A stretch of 64,000 bases of DNA from Marilutibacter penaei (GCF_014145395.1 NZ_JACHTE010000009.1:29075-93074); one strand, 5' to 3'; positions 34,164 through 44,074 are shown, numbered from the stretch's first letter. A program made the numbers and translations. Notes: a model not told the origin generated them from the sequence alone.

Positions 34164-36590
34164 ATGGGGACGGCAGGGGCTGAACGGGTGCACGCAACAA
34201 CGACGGGGAGATGGAGACGCCGACTGGCATGGACGGCAGCGGCACTGGTCGCGCTCGTGCTGTTGCTCGCCCTGGCCGGCACGGCCCTGGTGCGGGGCAG
34301 CCTGCCCCGGCTCGAGGGCGAGGCGTCGCTCCCCGGCCTGGCGGCTCCGGCACGGCTCGACCGCGACGCGCTGGGCGTGGCGACCATCGAGGCCCGCTCG
34401 CCGGCCGATGCGATGCGGGCGCTGGGATATGTCCACGCGCAGGAGCGCTATTTCGAGATGGACCTGATGCGCCGCGCGGCCGCCGGCGAGCTGGCGGCGC
34501 TCTTCGGCCCGGCCGCGATCGACACCGACAAACGCCTGCGCGTGCATCGCATGCGTGATCGTGCGCGGACTTACGTGGCGCAGTTCAGCGCCGGCCACCA
34601 CGACCTGCTGGAGGCCTATGTCGAAGGCGTGAACGCCGGCCTCGACGGCCTCGACGTGCGCCCGTGGCCGTACCTGGTGCTGCGCCAGGTGCCGGAGCAG
34701 TGGCGGATCGAGGACAGCGCACTGGTCGGGTACGCCATGTACTTCGACCTCCAGGACGCGGCCAACGCGCGCGAGCTCGCATTGTGGGAGATGCAGCCCC
34801 ATCTGCCCCCGGCGCTTTGGGACCTCCTCACGCATGCGGGCAGCCGCTGGGACGCACCCCTTACAGGCGAGGCCGTGGGCGATGCCGTGCTGCCCGCCGC
34901 CACGGCGCTGGACCTCCGCCTGCTGGCGAAGCCGCCCGCTCCAGCACCGCATCGGCTGGCCCCGCTGCAGGCGCCCGGCAGCAACAACTTCGCCGTGTCG
35001 GGAGATCACACAGCGCATGGGGGCGCCATCGTGGCCGACGACATGCACCTCGGGCTGCGCGCGCCCAACCTGTGGTTCCGGGCCCGCCTGCTCTACCCGG
35101 ACGCGGCGGCGCCGGACGGGCGGGTCGATGCGAGCGGCTTTACCTTGCCGGGCTTGCCGGCCGTGGTCGTCGGCAGCAACGGCCGGGTGGCCTGGGCCTT
35201 TACCAACAGCTATGGCGACTGGCTCGACTGGCAGCAGGTACCGTCGTGCCCAGACCCTGCCGCCCCCGGATGCGACGCCCGCCAGTGGCACGAAGAGCGC
35301 ATCGACGTGGCGGGAGGCGACCCGGTCCTGCTTGAGGTGGAGGAAACGGCGTGGGGGCCCGTGATCCATCGCGATCCGGACGGCAGCGCACTGGCGCTGC
35401 GCTGGGTCGCGCACCAGCCGGGCGCCCTGAGCGTGGGCCTGATGGACTTCCTGCATGCCCGCACGGTGGACGACGTGCTGGAGACCGCCAATCGTGCAGC
35501 CATCCCGGCCCAGAACCTGCTGGTGGGCGACCGCGATGGCCGGATCGCCTGGCGACTGCTCGGCCCCCTGCCTGAGCGCGCGGCCACCTGCGACGCGACG
35601 CCCCCGGAACGGGGTACCGTCCTCAACCCCGCGTCAGCCTGTCCTCCCTGGCCCCTGCAATCCTCGACCGGCATCAGCCTCGCTGATCCGGCAGAGGGCC
35701 GGCTATGGACAGCCAACAGCCGGGTCGTGGACGGTGCGATGCTGTCCGCCGTGGGCGATGGCGGTTACGCGCTCGGCGCTCGCGCACTGCAGATCCGGGA
35801 CGCCCTGCATTCGCGCGACCGGTTCGACGAGGCGGACCTGCTGGCGATCCAGTTGGACGACCGCGCGCTGTTCCTGGAACGTTGGTGGCGACTCCTGCAG
35901 GACGAAGCCGCGCGCGCCGGCACGCCGGCGCTGGGGGCCGTCGCCGTCGCCGCGCACGAATGGACCGGTCGGGCAGCGGTGGATGCCGTCGACTATCGCC
36001 TGGTCCGCGACTGGCGCAATGAAGTCCACGCGCGCATCGCCGAAGGCCTCACCGCGCCGGCGCAGGTGGCACTCGGCGACCGGTTCCACATGCCCAAGCT
36101 GCCCCAACTGGAGGGCGTGGCCTGGCCGCTCGTCGAACAACAGCCGGCCCACCTGCTGCCCGCGCGCTTCGACTCATGGCAGGCCCTGTTCGAGGACGCG
36201 GCACGGGCCCTCCGGGCGGAGGCGGAGGCGGCCGGCGTCCCGCTCGGCCAGCGCCGCTGGGGCGAGCGCAATACCGCCGACATCTGCCATCCCCTCCAGC
36301 GCGCGCTGCCGGCCCTGACCCGCCGCTGGCTGTGCATGCCCGCGGACCCGCTGCCCGGCGACACCGACATGCCCCGCGTGCAGGCGCCGGACTTCGGTGC
36401 ATCCGAGCGCATGGTGGTGGCACCCGGGCGGGAGGACGAGGGGATCGCGCACATGCCGGGCGGCCAGAGCGGCCATCCGCTCTCCCCGTACTGGGGTGCG
36501 GGCCACGACGACTGGGTGCACGGCCGCCCGTCGCCGTTCCTGCCGGGTGATGCCCGGCATTCCCTGCAACTGCTACCCACGACACCCTGA
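34164..36590 (+). CDS. Penicillin acylase family N-terminal-nucleophile hydrolase
   Basis: This 808-residue S45-family protein has an N-terminal membrane anchor or signal helix (LAWTAAALVALVLLLALAGT), an alpha-subunit-like region with ALGYVHAQERYFEMDLMRR, and the nucleophile Ser273 after Gly272 in GSNNFAVSG, where autocatalytic cleavage would produce the beta subunit. Later motifs include IVADDMHLGLRAPNLWF and FTNSYGDWLDWQ. Family members cleave amides such as penicillins or acyl-homoserine lactones, and the substrate cannot be read here. In-frame GTG codons at 34146 and 34188 are alternative starts. It is divergent from the asnB leader. Confidence 0.88.
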   Translation: MGTAGAERVHATTTGRWRRRLAWTAAALVALVLLLALAGTALVRGSLPRLEGEASLPGLAAPARLDRDALGVATIEARSPADAMRALGYVHAQERYFEMDLMRRAAAGELAALFGPAAIDTDKRLRVHRMRDRARTYVAQFSAGHHDLLEAYVEGVNAGLDGLDVRPWPYLVLRQVPEQWRIEDSALVGYAMYFDLQDAANARELALWEMQPHLPPALWDLLTHAGSRWDAPLTGEAVGDAVLPAATALDLRLLAKPPAPAPHRLAPLQAPGSNNFAVSGDHTAHGGAIVADDMHLGLRAPNLWFRARLLYPDAAAPDGRVDASGFTLPGLPAVVVGSNGRVAWAFTNSYGDWLDWQQVPSCPDPAAPGCDARQWHEERIDVAGGDPVLLEVEETAWGPVIHRDPDGSALALRWVAHQPGALSVGLMDFLHARTVDDVLETANRAAIPAQNLLVGDRDGRIAWRLLGPLPERAATCDATPPERGTVLNPASACPPWPLQSSTGISLADPAEGRLWTANSRVVDGAMLSAVGDGGYALGARALQIRDALHSRDRFDEADLLAIQLDDRALFLERWWRLLQDEAARAGTPALGAVAVAAHEWTGRAAVDAVDYRLVRDWRNEVHARIAEGLTAPAQVALGDRFHMPKLPQLEGVAWPLVEQQPAHLLPARFDSWQALFEDAARALRAEAEAAGVPLGQRRWGERNTADICHPLQRALPALTRRWLCMPADPLPGDTDMPRVQAPDFGASERMVVAPGREDEGIAHMPGGQSGHPLSPYWGAGHDDWVHGRPSPFLPGDARHSLQLLPTTP

Positions 36591-36624
36591 ATCCGGACGC
36601 CTGTATCCGGAAAGCGAAGACCCC

Positions 36625-36867
36625 ATGGACATCGAACGCCTGATCCCTTTCCTCGCCTGGTGCCTGGCGATCAACTACGCGGTGCTGGCCATCTGGATGC
36701 TGATGCTCGTCTGCGCGCGCGACTGGATGTACCGGACGCACGGCCGCTGGTTCACATTGTCCGGAAGCGCCTTCGATGCGATGCATTACGGCGCGATGTC
36801 CGTCTACAAGATCGGCATCCTGCTGTTCAACCTGGTGCCGCTGCTCGCCCTGCTGGCGAGCCGTTGA
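36625..36867 (+). CDS. Small membrane protein, DUF6868-like
   Basis: This 80-residue protein has two predicted membrane helices (LIPFLAWCLAINYAVLAIWMLM and KIGILLFNLVPLLALLA) flanking a conserved central segment MYRTHGRWFTLSGSAFDAMHY. It resembles a family of small proteobacterial proteins of unknown function. It follows the penicillin acylase gene by 34 bases and may be co-transcribed. No function is proposed. Confidence 0.75.
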   Translation: MDIERLIPFLAWCLAINYAVLAIWMLMLVCARDWMYRTHGRWFTLSGSAFDAMHYGAMSVYKIGILLFNLVPLLALLASR

Positions 36868-36910
36868 AGGCCTCGCCGCCGCGCGCGGTGTCGCCGGAGG
36901 TCATGGGCCG

Positions 36911-38041
36911 TCAGGCCAGCAGCTTCTCCAGCAGCGCCAGATAAAGGTCAGGCAAGGCCTCGAGGTCGGCGACACGGACGTGTTCGTCGACCTGGTGGAT
37001 GCTCGCATTCACCGGTCCCACCTCGATGCACTGCGCCCCCAGCGGCGCGATGAAGCGCGCATCCGAGGTGCCGCCGCCGGTGCTCTCCTCGGGCGTGCCA
37101 CCGCTGAACCGGGCCAGCACGTCGCGCGCGGCATCGCGCAGTTCGCCTGGCGGGGTGTAGAACGGTTCGCCGCTGCGGTGCCAGCGGATGTCGAAGTCCA
37201 CGCCGTGGTCCCGCAGGATCTCCTCGCAGGCGGCCACCAGCCGGTCGGCGTCCCAGTGGGGGTTGTAACGGAGGTTGAACAACACCTCCATTTCGCCCGG
37301 GATCACGTTGTTGGCACCGGTCCCTGCGTGGATGTTGCTGATCTGCAGGCTGGTCGGGGGGAATGACTCGTAGCCCTCGTCCCACCGCCGCGAAGCCAGC
37401 GCGTCCAGTGCGCCGAGGGCGAGATGGATGGGGTTGCGTGCCTTGTCCGGATAGGCGACATGGCCTTGCACGCCATGCACGCTCAATCGCGCCGACAGGC
37501 TGCCACGTCGTCCGACGCGCAGCAGGTCGCCGAGCACATCCTTCGACGAGGGCTCGCCGGTCACGCACCAGTCGAGGCGTTCGCCCCGCTCGCGGAAGGT
37601 GTCGGCCACGCGGCGCACGCCGTCGATCGCGTCGCCTTCCTCGTCCGAAGTCAGCAGCACGGCGACGCGTCCACGATGCGCAGGATGGGCCGCGACGAAG
37701 CGCTCGACCGCGACGACGAACGCCGCGACGCTGCCCTTCATGTCCGCGGCACCACGCCCGTACAGCACGCCGTCACGGATCTCGGGCGCGAACGGGTCGC
37801 TCGACCAGGCCTCGACGGGACCGGGCGGCACCACATCGGTATGGCCGAGCAGCACCAGCGTCGGCCCCTCGCCGTCGCCATGCGTGGCCCAGAGATTGTC
37901 CACGTCACCGTAGCGCAAGTGCTCGCAGGTGAAGCCCGCCGCTTCCAGCCGGGCCGCCAGCAGGGCCTGGCAGCCGGCATCCTCCGGCGTCACCGAAGGC
38001 CGGGCGATCAGGTCGCGGGTCAGGTCAAGCACGTCACTCAC
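36911..38041 (-). CDS. dapE: Succinyl-diaminopimelate desuccinylase
   Basis: DapE is a di-zinc M20 metallohydrolase that releases LL-diaminopimelate in the succinylase branch of lysine and peptidoglycan synthesis. The 376-residue protein shows ligands in [12 protein letters not shown] (His), [11 protein letters not shown] (bridging Asp), TSDEEGDA (Glu-Glu) and the C-terminal [10 protein letters not shown]. It starts at GTG 38041 with a GAGGA site upstream. dapD, which supplies an earlier step, is transcribed on the same strand upstream, separated by a palindromic repeat and the ArsC-like gene. Confidence 0.95.
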   Translation of the reverse strand: MSDVLDLTRDLIARPSVTPEDAGCQALLAARLEAAGFTCEHLRYGDVDNLWATHGDGEGPTLVLLGHTDVVPPGPVEAWSSDPFAPEIRDGVLYGRGAADMKGSVAAFVVAVERFVAAHPAHRGRVAVLLTSDEEGDAIDGVRRVADTFRERGERLDWCVTGEPSSKDVLGDLLRVGRRGSLSARLSVHGVQGHVAYPDKARNPIHLALGALDALASRRWDEGYESFPPTSLQISNIHAGTGANNVIPGEMEVLFNLRYNPHWDADRLVAACEEILRDHGVDFDIRWHRSGEPFYTPPGELRDAARDVLARFSGGTPEESTGGGTSDARFIAPLGAQCIEVGPVNASIHQVDEHVRVADLEALPDLYLALLEKLLA

Positions 38042-38111
38042 AGCCAGTTCCTCAAGAATTCTCCCGGCAGCACCACGGAAGGTGTTTCACGCCTGCCAAC
38101 GAAGCGTGCTG

Positions 38112-38219
38112 GCCGTGGAGGGGTAGCCCCCTGCAGGACTTTCCGCAACATGGATGTTGCGGAAAAGCCCCCATGGATGGGTTCACGGCGTGTCCTGCAG
38201 GGGGCTACCCCTTCACGGC
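38112..38219 (+). repeat. Palindromic repeat element, copy 1
   Basis: A 28-bp outer stem (38112-38139 with 38192-38219, one G.T pair) encloses 52 bases: a 12-bp perfect hairpin with loop GG (38140-38151 with 38154-38165), then a 26-base core (38166-38191) containing CATGGATG and TTCACGGCGT. The architecture is the same as in copy 2 at 45971-46076 although the stems differ in sequence. It lies between dapE and the ArsC-like gene. It contains no protein frame. Confidence 0.85.
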
Positions 38220-38263
38220 ACACTGCGAACGCCAAACGCCAACGCTCACACGTCAGCCTCTCG

Positions 38264-38617
38264 TCAAACCCCGAACCGCTTCTTGAACCCATTGTCGCTG
38301 AACCCCTGCGACATCATGCCATCGTCCGTCACCACCACCGGGCGCCGGATCAACTGGGGATGCTCGCGCAACAGCAGCTTCCACTCCGCATCGCTGCCGG
38401 GCGACTTCCGGTTCGCCGGCAGGTTGCGCCAGGTGGTGGACGATTTGTTCACCATCGCATCCCAACCACCCAGTGCCGCCTGCCACGCCAGCAGCGTCTC
38501 AGGCGTGCGCGGCTCGTCCCGGTAATCGACGAACGCATGCTCGACGCCGAAGCGCTCCAGCCACTTGCGCGCCTTCCGGCAGGTATCGCAGTTCTTCAGG
38601 CCATACAGCGTGACCAC
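38264..38617 (-). CDS. ArsC/Spx-family protein (YffB-like)
   Basis: This 117-residue thioredoxin-fold protein has an N-terminal CxxC (C10-DT-C13 in GLKNCDTCRKA) and the family string IRRPVVVTDDG. YffB-like members are not proven arsenate reductases; they lack the ArsC arginine triad and are often encoded beside dapE, as here. A GTG start at 38617 lies 3 bases after dapD, implying an operon dapD-yffB. Function is unknown, and a redox or glutathione-linked role is only suggested by the fold. Confidence 0.88.
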   Translation of the reverse strand: MVTLYGLKNCDTCRKARKWLERFGVEHAFVDYRDEPRTPETLLAWQAALGGWDAMVNKSSTTWRNLPANRKSPGSDAEWKLLLREHPQLIRRPVVVTDDGMMSQGFSDNGFKKRFGV

Positions 38618-38620
38618 GGA

Positions 38621-39478
38621 TCAGTCCGCCAGGCCGCGCAGCAGGTCGTTGATGCTGGTCTTGCTGCGGGTCTTCGCGTCGACCTGCTTCACGATCACCG
38701 CGCAGTACAGTGAATGCGAACCATCGGCCGCCGGCAACTGGCCCGACACGACCACGCTGTAGGGCGGGACCGACCCGTAGCTGATCTCGCCGGTGGCGCG
38801 GTTGTAGACGCGCGTGCTCTGGCCGAGGAACACGCCCATGCCGATCACGCTGTGGTGGCCGACCACGAAGCCCTCGACCACCTCCGAACGTGCGCCGATG
38901 AAGCAGTGGTCCTCGATGATCGTCGGCGTCGCCTGCAGCGGCTCCAGCACGCCACCGATGCCGGCACCGCCGGACAGGTGGCAGTGCGCACCGACCTGCG
39001 CGCAGGAACCGACCGTGGCCCAGGTGTCGACCATCGTCCCCTCGCCCACGTGGGCGCCGATGTTGACGAAGCTCGGCATCAGCACCACGTCCTTGCCGAT
39101 GTGCGCGCCGCGGCGGGCGATCGCGCCGGGCACCACGCGCGCGCCGGTGGCGCGGAACGCGGTCTCGTCATAGCCCTCGAAACGGGCCGGGATCTTGTCC
39201 CAGAACGGTGCGGGGCAACCGTCGACCACCTCCATTTCCTGCGTGCGGAAGTACAGCAGGACCGCCTTCTTCAGCCACTCGTTGACCCGCCAGCCGCCGG
39301 CGCCGTCCGGTTCCGCGACGCGGAACGTGCCCTCTTCCAGCCCGTCGATGACCCGCTCCACGGCCGGACGGGTCGACCCGTCGATCTCGTCCACGGTGAG
39401 GGTTGCACGACGCTCGAACGCGCTCTCGATCACCGCCTGCAGTTCGTCCGTGGCGGTGGCCGGGGTCTTGGGGCTCAT
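38621..39478 (-). CDS. dapD: Tetrahydrodipicolinate N-succinyltransferase
   Basis: DapD transfers succinate from succinyl-CoA to tetrahydrodipicolinate, committing flux to the succinylase route. The 285-residue trimeric enzyme has an N-terminal helical domain (about 1-100), left-handed beta-helix hexapeptide repeats ([54 protein letters not shown]) and the substrate-binding C-terminus. ATG 39478 lies 4 bases after the glnD stop. The downstream genes yffB and dapE point to a lysine/diaminopimelate unit. Confidence 0.95.
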   Translation of the reverse strand: MSPKTPATATDELQAVIESAFERRATLTVDEIDGSTRPAVERVIDGLEEGTFRVAEPDGAGGWRVNEWLKKAVLLYFRTQEMEVVDGCPAPFWDKIPARFEGYDETAFRATGARVVPGAIARRGAHIGKDVVLMPSFVNIGAHVGEGTMVDTWATVGSCAQVGAHCHLSGGAGIGGVLEPLQATPTIIEDHCFIGARSEVVEGFVVGHHSVIGMGVFLGQSTRVYNRATGEISYGSVPPYSVVVSGQLPAADGSHSLYCAVIVKQVDAKTRSKTSINDLLRGLAD

Positions 39479-39481
39479 CTT

Positions 39482-42109
39482 CTACTCTCCTTCGATACAG
39501 GCCAGCAGCGCCTGGCGCAACGCCTGCCGCTGGGGTTCATCAAGTGGACGGTCGTTGCCCTCGGCATCGACCCGGGAAACCTGGAACAGGTCCTCGGCGC
39601 GCGCACCGAACGTCGCGATGCGGGCTTCGTGCACCCGCAAGGCCTGGGTCCTGAAGGTGCGCGTCACCTCGGCCAGCAGGCCCGGACGATCGGTACAGAC
39701 CAGGCTGATCTGGGTCAGGCGAGGGCGCGTTTCGTCGAAGTCGATCTGCGGCGCGGTGCGGAAATGCCGCAGATGGCTCGGCTGGGTACGCCGAGGCGGG
39801 CGTACGTCGTCGATGGTGCCGGTCAGCGTGGACTCCAGCCGCTGCTCCACCTCCTGCTCGGCCGGCACATGGCGCGGATCCGAGGGCAGGACCTCGAAGC
39901 TGTCGAAGATGGTGCCATCGGGGCCGTCGTGCACGCGTGCCTGCTGGATGGCGAGGCCGAGCCTGTCCAGGGTGGCCACGATGGCATCGAACAGGCCATC
40001 GCGATCGGGTGAGTGAACGAACACCTCGAGCGCACTGGCATGGGCCGCGACCGGGCGCACGCGCACCCGGACATCCCCGCTCCGGATGCCACGCAACGAC
40101 AGTGCCTGCCAGGCCAGGTGGTCGGGGCGCCCGCGCTGGAAGCCGATTTCAGGCATGCGCTCGAACAGCGCCTCGATCTCCTCGTCGCCCGTTCCGAAGG
40201 CCGCCAGCATCGCGCGCGCCGCCTCCCGGTTCTCCGCCGCGCGCTCGGTCGCAGCGAGCGGATGCTCGAGGCCACGACGCAGGGCCAAGCGGGTGGCCGT
40301 GTAGAGGTCGGCGAGCAGCCGGTCCTTCCAGGCGTTCCACAGTTTCGGCGAGGTGCCCGCGATGTCCGCGCAGGTCAGCAGGTAGAGATGGTCGAGCCGG
40401 TCACGATCCGCGACCTCCGTGGCGAACCGGTGGATGACCCCCGGATCGGTGATGTCCTGCTTCTGCGCGGTGGTGGACATCAACAGGTGACGCCGCACCA
40501 GCCACTCGACCAGTCCCGACTCCGCCCCGCTCAGGCCGATGGTGTCGCAGAACACCCGCGCGTCTTCCGCGCCGAGTTCCGAGTGGTCGCCGCCCCGTCC
40601 CTTGCCGATGTCGTGGAACAGGCCGGCGAGCAGCAGCAGTTCGGGCTTCCTCAGCCGTGGCCAGACTTCGCTGGCGAGGGTGAAGCGTTCGTCGTGCGAG
40701 CCCGAGGCGAATATCGCGAGGTTCTTCAGCACCGCCAGGGTGTGCTGGTCGACCGTGTACACGTGGAAGAGGTCGAACTGCATGCGGCCTGAAACGCGCG
40801 CGAACGCGGGAATCCAGCGCCCCAGGACGCCCAGTCGCGCCATCCGGGTCAGGGTGGCGACGGGTTCGGGCCCGCGCAGCAGGCCCATGAAGGCCTGGTG
40901 CATGGCGGTGCCGGCCGAGGCGTAGTCGGGGAATTCCGGCAACGCTTCCGCCAACGCCCGAGCCGTCTGCGAATGCAGGCCGCGCACCGCATCATGCCCC
41001 GCCCAGGTGGCGAACAGCGCGAACACGTCCTCCGCCGCCCGTGGCCAGGCATCGTCGCGCGCGGCCAGGTAGCCGCGCCGGAGTTCGAAGGCCTCGTCCA
41101 GGGGCTGCGGGATCGCCTCGCCCTCGATCTGTTCCTCGAACCGCTGCAGCAGGCGTTCGCTGATCCGCTGCACCAGCGAAGCGCTGCGGTAGAAGCCCTG
41201 CATCATTTTCTCGACCGCGAGCGTCCCGTCGCTGTCGGTGTAGCCCAGGCGCTCGGCCAGCCGCTTCTGGTAATCGAAACGCAGACGTTCCTCGTGCTTG
41301 CGCGCCAGCAGGTGGAGGCCGAAACGCAGGCGCGACAGCGACTTGCGCTCGCGCTCCAGCGATGCGACTTCGTCCGCGCCCAGTTGTCCCACCGCCACCA
41401 GCGACTCCAGGTCCGAGGTGCCGATGATCCGGAGCGCCATCCAGTGCAGCGTCTGCACGTCACGCAGGCCACCGGGGCCGTCCTTCAGGTTGGGCTCCAG
41501 GTTATCCGAGGTGTCGCCGTGGCGGGCATGGCGCTCGCGCAGCTCCTGGCGCTTCGCTTCGAAGAAGGCGTTCGCGGGCCATGCCCGGGTGGGGGCGACC
41601 GCCTCCTGCAGCGCGCGCCGGTCGGCCGCGCCCGCGGCCAGTGGACGCGATTCCAGGATCGCGGTCATCACGGTGATGTCCTGCGCCGCGGCTTCGGTGC
41701 ACTGGGCAGCGGAACGCACCGCATGCCCAACCGGCAGGCCCGCGTCCCACAGGCGCGTGAAGAAGCGTGACAGCGCATCTTCGTGGCGCGTGTCACCGGT
41801 CGCGCCGAGGTCCTCGCCGCTCAGGACCAGCAGATCGATGTCGGAGTGCGGGAAGAGTTCCCCGCGGCCGTAGCCCCCCACCGCGAACAGCGCCAGCGGG
41901 GCGTCGACGGGAATGCAGGCCTGCCATGCCTCGAGCACGTGGCGGTCGACCACGCGACTGCGCTCGGCGACCAGCCGGTCGACGTCCACCGCCGCGTCGA
42001 AGCGCTCCGCCAGGGCCTTCGCATGCTCCGCCAGTGCGCTGCGCGCACGCGCCGCCCACTCCGCGTCGGAGCCCGCTGCACCGGCATCGCCAGCGGCAGG
42101 CGCGCTCAC
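39482..42109 (-). CDS. glnD: Bifunctional uridylyltransferase/uridylyl-removing enzyme GlnD
   Basis: GlnD senses glutamine and modifies PII proteins. The 875-residue protein carries the nucleotidyltransferase motif GGYGRGELFPHSDID (78-92), a GlnE-like linker, the HD phosphohydrolase domain with GLFHDIGKGRGGDHS (about 498-512) and two C-terminal ACT domains (about 700-870), including LTQISLVCTDRPGLLAEVTR. GTG 42109 overlaps the map stop (GTGA), and longer in-frame starts lie inside map. Adjacent map-glnD-dapD order is common in this family. Confidence 0.94.
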   Translation of the reverse strand: MSAPAAGDAGAAGSDAEWAARARSALAEHAKALAERFDAAVDVDRLVAERSRVVDRHVLEAWQACIPVDAPLALFAVGGYGRGELFPHSDIDLLVLSGEDLGATGDTRHEDALSRFFTRLWDAGLPVGHAVRSAAQCTEAAAQDITVMTAILESRPLAAGAADRRALQEAVAPTRAWPANAFFEAKRQELRERHARHGDTSDNLEPNLKDGPGGLRDVQTLHWMALRIIGTSDLESLVAVGQLGADEVASLERERKSLSRLRFGLHLLARKHEERLRFDYQKRLAERLGYTDSDGTLAVEKMMQGFYRSASLVQRISERLLQRFEEQIEGEAIPQPLDEAFELRRGYLAARDDAWPRAAEDVFALFATWAGHDAVRGLHSQTARALAEALPEFPDYASAGTAMHQAFMGLLRGPEPVATLTRMARLGVLGRWIPAFARVSGRMQFDLFHVYTVDQHTLAVLKNLAIFASGSHDERFTLASEVWPRLRKPELLLLAGLFHDIGKGRGGDHSELGAEDARVFCDTIGLSGAESGLVEWLVRRHLLMSTTAQKQDITDPGVIHRFATEVADRDRLDHLYLLTCADIAGTSPKLWNAWKDRLLADLYTATRLALRRGLEHPLAATERAAENREAARAMLAAFGTGDEEIEALFERMPEIGFQRGRPDHLAWQALSLRGIRSGDVRVRVRPVAAHASALEVFVHSPDRDGLFDAIVATLDRLGLAIQQARVHDGPDGTIFDSFEVLPSDPRHVPAEQEVEQRLESTLTGTIDDVRPPRRTQPSHLRHFRTAPQIDFDETRPRLTQISLVCTDRPGLLAEVTRTFRTQALRVHEARIATFGARAEDLFQVSRVDAEGNDRPLDEPQRQALRQALLACIEGE

Positions 42110-42882
42110 AGATCGTTGTCGTCGCCCGGCAGGCGGGTGAGGATCTCGACACCGTCGTCCGTCACCAGCACGGTGTGCTCCCACTGGGCCGACAACTTGC
42201 GGTCCTTGGTCACCACGGTCCAGCCGTCGGGAAGCAGGCGCGTGTGCCGGCCACCCTCGTTGATCATGGGCTCGATGGTGAAGGTCATGCCCGGCTTGAG
42301 CACCACGCCTGCACCGGGACGGCCGTAATGCAGCACCTGCGGCTCGTCGTGGTAGACCTTGCCGATACCGTGGCCGCAGTACTCCCGAACCACGGAGAAG
42401 CGTTCGGATTCGGCATAGCTCTGGATCGCGTGGCCGACGTCGCCGAGCGTCGCTCCCGGCCGGACCGCCCGGATCCCGCGGAACATCGCCTCCCGGGTCA
42501 CGTCGACCAGGCGCTGCGCCATCACCGAGGGCTTGCCGGCCACGTACATCCGGCTGGTGTCGCCGTGCCAGCCGTCCTTGATCACCGTGACATCGATGTT
42601 GATGATGTCCCCGTCCTTCAGCACCTTGGCCTCGCTCGGGATGCCATGGCAGATGACGTTGTTGACGGAGGTGCAGACGGTCTTGGGGAACCCCTTGTAC
42701 CCGACGTTGGCCGGAATCGCGCCCTGAACATTGACGATATGGTCGTGGCAGATGCGGTCCAGTTCCTCGGTGCTCACCCCGGGCCTGACGTGCGGGGCGA
42801 CGACCTGCAGCACCTCGGCGGCCAGCCGGCCGGCGACGCGCATCTTCTCGATCTCTTCCGGGGTCTTCAGGGAAATGCTCAT
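42106..42882 (-). CDS. map: Type I methionine aminopeptidase
   Basis: Map removes the initiator methionine from new proteins. The 258-residue enzyme contains the pita-bread metal ligands D97, D108, H171, E204 and E235 and the substrate histidine H79 in NNVICHGIP. There is no zinc-finger extension, as in bacterial type Ia. ATG 42882 follows GGCGGG and gives the typical MSISLKTPEEIEKMR start. Divergent from rpsB, the usual arrangement. Confidence 0.96.
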   Translation of the reverse strand: MSISLKTPEEIEKMRVAGRLAAEVLQVVAPHVRPGVSTEELDRICHDHIVNVQGAIPANVGYKGFPKTVCTSVNNVICHGIPSEAKVLKDGDIINIDVTVIKDGWHGDTSRMYVAGKPSVMAQRLVDVTREAMFRGIRAVRPGATLGDVGHAIQSYAESERFSVVREYCGHGIGKVYHDEPQVLHYGRPGAGVVLKPGMTFTIEPMINEGGRHTRLLPDGWTVVTKDRKLSAQWEHTVLVTDDGVEILTRLPGDDNDL

Positions 42883-42923
42883 CCCGCCATTATGGACCAC
42901 TTGGCCGCCGTCGCGGCATCAAC

Positions 42924-42952
42924 TTGTCCACAGGCCAGGAGCCCGCTATACT
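42924..42952 (+). promoter_or_regulatory. Sigma-70 promoter of rpsB
   Basis: TTGTCC (42924-42929) and TATACT (42947-42952) are separated by 17 bases, a strong promoter about 270 bases upstream of rpsB. Confidence 0.75.
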
Positions 42953-42959
42953 TGATCGG

Positions 42960-43222
42960 CTGACCCTTGGCACATCCGCCGCCGGTCGCGCGCCCACGCC
43001 GGGCGCTGAGCTTCCGGGATCGCCCCGGTCGCAGGCGAATACACACCCGCTGCCACGCACCGTGCCGGGGTGCCGACGTCCCAGGGGATGCCCCCGAGGG
43101 AGGCCGGTTCGGCCACGGAAGCAGCGGGGAGGCCCAACCCCGGAATCCTGCCCTGGCCCTTGGCCACGGCAGCCGCCACCCATTGAACCGGCGGCCGGAT
43201 TCCACTGCCTGGAGTTCCACCC
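42960..43222 (+). other. Long 5' leader of rpsB
   Basis: About 260 bases separate the promoter from rpsB. The leader is GC-rich with several short self-complementary stretches and no convincing protein frame. In other gammaproteobacteria the rpsB leader binds ribosomal protein S2 to repress rpsB-tsf. A similar role here is plausible, but no specific binding motif was identified. Confidence 0.5.
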
Positions 43223-44035
43223 ATGCCCCAGATCACCATGCGCCAGATGCTGGAAGCCGGCGTCCATTTCGGCCACCAGACCCGTTACTGGGATCCCAAG
43301 ATGGGCCCGTACATCTTCGGTGCCCGCGGCAAGATCCACATCATCAACCTCGAGAAGACCGTTCCGCTGTTCAACGACGCGATGAACTTCATCTCGGGCG
43401 TCGCCCAGAAGCGCGGCATGATCCTGTTCCTCGGCACCAAGCGCTCCGCGCGCGAAGCCATCAAGGAAGAGGCCGAGCGTTGCGGCATGCCGTACATGAA
43501 CCAGCGCTGGCTGGGCGGCACGCTGACCAACTTCCGCACCGTCAAGCAGTCGGTCGCCCGCCTGAAGGAGCTGGAAGCCGCCGAGACCGACGGCACCTTC
43601 GAGAAGCTGGTCAAGCACGAAGTGCTGGGCCTGCGCCGCGAGCGCGAGAAGCTGGAAGCCTCGCTGGGCGGCATCAAGGACATGAACCGCCTGCCCGACG
43701 CGATCTTCGTGATCGACATCGGCCACGAGGACATCGCGATCAAGGAAGCCAAGAAGCTCGGCATCCCGGTCATCGCCGTCGTCGACACCAACTACAACCC
43801 GGAGCTGGTCGACTACGCCATCCCCGGCAATGACGACGCCATCCGCGCCGTCCAGCTGTACGCCCGTGCCGCCGCCGACGCCGTGCTCGAGGGCAAGGCC
43901 GCCGCGCCGACCCCGGCTTCGGTCCGCGAGGAAGACTTCGCCGACGCCGCCGAAGGCGAGGACAAGAAGCCGGTGCGCAAGGCGAAGAAGGCCCCCGCCA
44001 AGACGGGCGACGCCGAGGCCCCCGCCGCCGAGTAA
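43223..44035 (+). CDS. rpsB: 30S ribosomal protein S2
   Basis: S2 is 270 residues with [42 protein letters not shown] and [12 protein letters not shown], all conserved. The C-terminus carries an Ala/Lys-rich tail ([20 protein letters not shown]) beyond the E. coli length, as in other xanthomonads. S2 binds late in 30S assembly near the mRNA exit. It is followed by tsf. Confidence 0.97.
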   Translation: MPQITMRQMLEAGVHFGHQTRYWDPKMGPYIFGARGKIHIINLEKTVPLFNDAMNFISGVAQKRGMILFLGTKRSAREAIKEEAERCGMPYMNQRWLGGTLTNFRTVKQSVARLKELEAAETDGTFEKLVKHEVLGLRREREKLEASLGGIKDMNRLPDAIFVIDIGHEDIAIKEAKKLGIPVIAVVDTNYNPELVDYAIPGNDDAIRAVQLYARAAADAVLEGKAAAPTPASVREEDFADAAEGEDKKPVRKAKKAPAKTGDAEAPAAE

Positions 44036-44046
44036 GGCGCCGGTCA

Positions 44047-44074
44047 CGCAGCCGCGCGATCATGCGCGGCTGCG
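44047..44074 (+). repeat. Hairpin between rpsB and tsf
   Basis: An 11-bp perfect stem (44047-44057 with 44064-44074) and 6-base loop lie 11 bases after rpsB. There is no T-tract. It probably attenuates or protects the message so that rpsB and tsf levels differ. Confidence 0.6.

Noticed and set aside
32201-34183. A 660-codon plus-strand frame opposite asnB
   Set aside because: Antisense of asparagine synthetase; it has no ribosome site or domain and would also cover the attenuator region.
38140-38165. Inner hairpin of the repeat as a simple terminator
   Set aside because: It has no T-tract and recurs inside the larger element at 45998-46023, so it is part of a repeat family.
38264-38617. Arsenate reductase function for the ArsC-like protein
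   Set aside because: It is the YffB-like subgroup with a CxxC and no ars genes nearby; neighbours are dapD and dapE.
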